Shown here: in pieces, positions 61,237 through 64,000 of the stretch | Position numbering within the stretch: position 1 is the stretch's first letter | Layout: every line of letters starts with the position of its first letter | Source: Vibrio sp. Hep-1b-8 | GTDB lineage: Bacteria > Pseudomonadota > Gammaproteobacteria > Enterobacterales > Vibrionaceae | Reading direction: 5' to 3' | Assembly (NCBI RefSeq): GCF_006124995.1 | Contig: NZ_QEWN01000110.1 | Coordinates: 1-64,000, forward strand | Length of the DNA stretch: 64,000 nucleotides | The notes under the pieces: generated by a model | Told to the model about the DNA's origin: nothing | Databases searched by the model: none | What the model saw: only the letters and a program-made list of their open reading frames with translations | Position numbers and translations under genes: made by a program

Positions 61237-63117
61237 TTAAACCTCTGCCATATCGCCGTTGCTTTGCAACCAAGAGCGACGGTCATCCGCTCGCTTCTTA
61301 CCTAGCAGCATATCCATCATTTCCATCGTTGCTTCACTATCGTCAATCGTTAACTGAACCAAACGACGAGTGTTGGGATCCATGGTCGTTTCACGTAGCT
61401 GAAGTGGATTCATTTCACCCAGACCTTTGAATCGCTGCACGTTGATTTTGGCTTTCTTCTTCGACAAACGCTCTAAAATGCCTTCTTTTTCATCATCATC
61501 AAGCGCATAGAAAACCTCTTTTCCACAGTCGATACGATACAGTGGAGGCATCGCGACATAGATGTGCCCCGCTTCAACTAGCGAACGGAAATGGCGTGTA
61601 AACAATGCACATAGCAAAGTGGCGATATGAAGACCATCCGAGTCTGCATCGGCAAGGATACAAACTTTACCGTAGCGAAGACCGTCTAAGTTCTCGGTAT
61701 CAGGATCGATACCTAATGCCACAGAGATGTCATGAACTTCCTGAGACGCGAGAACCTGATCAGGCGAGACTTCCCAAGTATTCAGGATCTTACCTCGTAG
61801 CGGCATCACAGCTTGAAACTCACGATCACGCGCCTGTTTAGCAGAACCACCAGCCGAGTCACCTTCGACAAAGAAGATTTCAGTGCGGTTTAAGTCCTGA
61901 ACTGAACAGTCGGTTAACTTACCTGGCAAAGCAGGGCCAGAAGCGACTTTTTTACGCACAACCTTTTTACTCGCACGCATACGACGATGTGCGTTGGCGA
62001 TACAGACTTCTGCCAGTTGCTCAGCTAACTGAGGCTTTTCATTCAACCACAGGCTAAATGAATCTTTAACGACGCCAGAAACGAATGCCGCCGTCTGACG
62101 TGAAGAGAGTCGTTCTTTAGTTTGACCAGCAAACTGCGGATCTTGCATTTTCACCGACAACACGTAAGAACAACGATCGAAAACGTCATCCCCCGTCAGT
62201 TTCACGCCACGCGGTAACAGATTACGGAACTCGCAAAATTCACGCATTGCATCGAGCAAGCCTTGGCGTAGGCCGTTAACGTGAGTACCGCCTTGTGCCG
62301 TTGGAATCAAGTTAACGTAACTTTCGGTGATCAGCTCACCACCTTCTGGTTGCCAGATCACGGCCCAGTTAGCAGCCTCTGTTTCAGCAGAAAACTCACC
62401 GGTATAAGGTTCTTCTGGTAGAACCGTGTACCCTTTGACTCCTTCAGCTAGGTAGTCTTTCAGGCCATCTTCATATAACCAACTGTAATCTTTGCCATTT
62501 ACCTTATCGCTAAAGGTAATTTCTAAGCCAGGACAAAGAACCGCTTTTGCTCGTAGGTTATTGACTAGACGTGTAACAGAAAAATTTGCTGAATCGAAAT
62601 ACTTCGTGTCCGGCCAGAAGTGAACGCTGGTACCTTTGTTGCGACGACCACAAGTGCCAGTCACCGTTAAGTCAGATACTTTCTCGCCATGTTCAAATGC
62701 AATTTCATACACTTGCCCATCACGACGAACGGTCACTTCAACACGCTTAGACAGCGCGTTTACTACCGAGATACCAACACCGTGTAAGCCACCTGAAAAT
62801 TGGTAGTTTTTATTGGAAAACTTACCACCAGCGTGCAGCTTACATAGTATCAGTTCAACCCCTGAAACTTTTTCTTCAGGGTGGATATCTACAGGCATGC
62901 CACGACCATCATCGATCACTTCAAGTGATTGGTCGGCATGTAAAATTACTTGAACCTTTGAAGCGTGTCCGGCTAGCGCTTCATCGACACTGTTGTCGAT
63001 GACTTCTTGGCCCAAGTGGTTTGGGCGCGCTGTATCCGTATACATCCCTGGTCGGCGACGTACTGGCTCCAAACCATTAAGAACCTCAATGGCCCCAGCA
63101 TTATATTGTTCAGTCAT
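61237..63117 (-). CDS. parE: DNA topoisomerase IV subunit B
   Basis: The 626-residue GHKL ATPase subunit has EVIDNSVDEALAG (about residues 38-50), DDGRGMPVDIHPEE and GGLHGVGISVVNALS in the ATP site, and a TOPRIM domain with FFVEGDSAGGSAKQARDR and ADADSDGLHIATLL. GyrB is excluded by the length (about 630, without the 165-residue insert) and by pairing with parC. Confidence 0.97.
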   Translation of the reverse strand: MTEQYNAGAIEVLNGLEPVRRRPGMYTDTARPNHLGQEVIDNSVDEALAGHASKVQVILHADQSLEVIDDGRGMPVDIHPEEKVSGVELILCKLHAGGKFSNKNYQFSGGLHGVGISVVNALSKRVEVTVRRDGQVYEIAFEHGEKVSDLTVTGTCGRRNKGTSVHFWPDTKYFDSANFSVTRLVNNLRAKAVLCPGLEITFSDKVNGKDYSWLYEDGLKDYLAEGVKGYTVLPEEPYTGEFSAETEAANWAVIWQPEGGELITESYVNLIPTAQGGTHVNGLRQGLLDAMREFCEFRNLLPRGVKLTGDDVFDRCSYVLSVKMQDPQFAGQTKERLSSRQTAAFVSGVVKDSFSLWLNEKPQLAEQLAEVCIANAHRRMRASKKVVRKKVASGPALPGKLTDCSVQDLNRTEIFFVEGDSAGGSAKQARDREFQAVMPLRGKILNTWEVSPDQVLASQEVHDISVALGIDPDTENLDGLRYGKVCILADADSDGLHIATLLCALFTRHFRSLVEAGHIYVAMPPLYRIDCGKEVFYALDDDEKEGILERLSKKKAKINVQRFKGLGEMNPLQLRETTMDPNTRRLVQLTIDDSEATMEMMDMLLGKKRADDRRSWLQSNGDMAEV

Positions 63118-63389
63118 AATACGGAATTTCGTCTTAGGTAATAAAAGGTTTACTTGGCAGGCGATTTAAATGTGTCGGCTTAAATGGCAACCTTGTCGGG
63201 TATCCACAAGGTTAACGACGAAAATCCAAACACTTCAAATCCACACAAGTACTGGTGAGACATAGTCTGGAACAGACCCAATTATGTCAAGAGAGATAAG
63301 TAAGTAACAAGTAAAATTATGACTCTTCCCTCAATGAATATGTCATTGAGAGCGAAAGACGTTAGGTTCATCAACACTAACCAGGCAGA
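63118..63389. other. Gap between yqiA and parE with a perfect inverted repeat
   Basis: No gene is supported in these 272 bases. CTCAATGA and TCATTGAG (63330-63350) form a perfect 8-bp inverted repeat with a five-base loop, about 40 bases after the yqiA stop. It lacks a T-run, so it is at most a weak terminator. Confidence 0.5.
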
Positions 63390-63971
63390 TTAAAGCGCCA
63401 AGAATTCGATGATCTTAGCCGGATAACGCTCGAAGTTGACGAAGCTGTGATCACCACCTTGCTCGACAGTCTGCTTAGCTCCACAAAAATGTTGCACTGC
63501 TTGACGATAGTCGAGAACTTCATCCTCGGTTTGCTGTAGCAACCAAAAGTCCGACGGCGTGTTAATAACCGGAGTGTCGAGTTGCTTGAGTTCAACAATA
63601 TGGTGATGCTCTAAAACATAACGCTCTTGAGTGTACGGGTTTTCTTGCTCACCAAGAAAATCCGCAAGCAGCTCATAAGGCTTGACCGCAGGGTTAACCA
63701 CTACCGCTTTAAAGGCAAACTGCGCATTGAGCCACATCGAAAAATAACCACCAAGCGAACTTCCGACCAAGCCAATCTGATAATCATCTTTATATTGATT
63801 GACAATATCCAACAGATGCTGTGCAGCTTGCTCAGGAAAACAAGGTAAACGCGGTATCACTACCTTAATATCTGGACGATACTGTTCACAGTACTCTCGC
63901 ATTAGATTTGCTTTGAGTGACAATGGTGAACTGTTAAAACCATGAATATAAAGTAGTAAAGACGGTTTCAT
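63390..63971 (-). CDS. yqiA: YqiA family esterase
   Basis: The 193-residue alpha/beta hydrolase has YIHGFNSSPLSLKA near the N-terminus (oxyanion region), the nucleophile elbow VGSSLGGYFSMWL (about residues 70-82) and the histidine in GGDHSFVNFERY (about 173-184). YqiA-type proteins cleave short acyl esters; the natural substrate is unknown. In gammaproteobacteria it is commonly encoded just before parE, as here. Confidence 0.92.
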   Translation of the reverse strand: MKPSLLLYIHGFNSSPLSLKANLMREYCEQYRPDIKVVIPRLPCFPEQAAQHLLDIVNQYKDDYQIGLVGSSLGGYFSMWLNAQFAFKAVVVNPAVKPYELLADFLGEQENPYTQERYVLEHHHIVELKQLDTPVINTPSDFWLLQQTEDEVLDYRQAVQHFCGAKQTVEQGGDHSFVNFERYPAKIIEFLAL

Positions 63972-64000
63972 TTTCTTTCCTCAATAGCCAGCAGAAGTGA

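Overview
The window is a piece of a Vibrio-type gammaproteobacterial chromosome. I infer the genus from protein sequences and gene order: the division and cell-wall (dcw) cluster without ddlB, with rnpB, rsmI-lpoA-yraN-diaA-dolP, sspAB-petABC-rpsI-rplM and degQ-degS alongside, and a VasX-type type VI secretion (T6SS) effector module. The species cannot be fixed from the sequence alone. From about 10.2 kb onward the window is conserved core genome. The first 10.2 kb is accessory DNA.

Accessory part, 1-10.2 kb. It opens with the right end of an IS3-family insertion sequence, which has cut into a T6SS immunity gene. On the minus strand follows an orphan effector module: a DUF4123 chaperone (VasW-like), a 1084-residue MIX-motif effector with membrane segments (VasX-like), and its membrane immunity gene. 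Downstream lie a second, diverged immunity gene and the stump of a third. Each extra immunity gene is preceded by a copy of only the last ~60 codons of the effector gene. This is the footprint of successive module exchange or duplication. No vgrG or hcp is in view. Upstream of the module are an eroded reading frame, a DUF2971 protein, an unrecognised protein with two membrane segments, and the broken remains of a RimK-like/GNAT-peptidase C39 pair.

Core part, left half. In order: a sodium/alanine symporter, a DUF3545 protein, a hemerythrin protein, the base-excision repair genes ung and nfo, grcA under an FNR-type promoter, a LysR regulator convergent with a TSUP permease, carAB (carA starts with TTG), dapB, mutT, secA, and dciA divergent from secA. 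Then comes the dcw cluster read on the minus strand: rsmH-ftsL-ftsI-murE-murF-mraY-murD-ftsW-murG-murC-ftsQ-ftsA-ftsZ, then lpxC. Most of its genes overlap or nearly touch. Together they make lipid II, cross-link septal peptidoglycan and build the divisome; lpxC adds the committed step of lipid A synthesis.

Core part, right half. RNase P RNA (rnpB) lies upstream of rsmH and carries four tandem copies of its P3-type hairpin. Then come rsmI divergent from lpoA-yraN-diaA-dolP, the minus-strand units sspA-sspB, petABC (cytochrome bc1), rplM-rpsI and zapE, and the plus-strand genes zapG, degQ (with a sigma-E-like promoter) and degS. The window closes with parE-parC (topoisomerase IV) and yqiA.

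Most noteworthy are the T6SS immunity-gene array with effector-tail scars and its IS interruption, the expanded P3 region of rnpB, the undescribed DUF2971/two-membrane-segment pair, and several well-formed promoters and palindromes.
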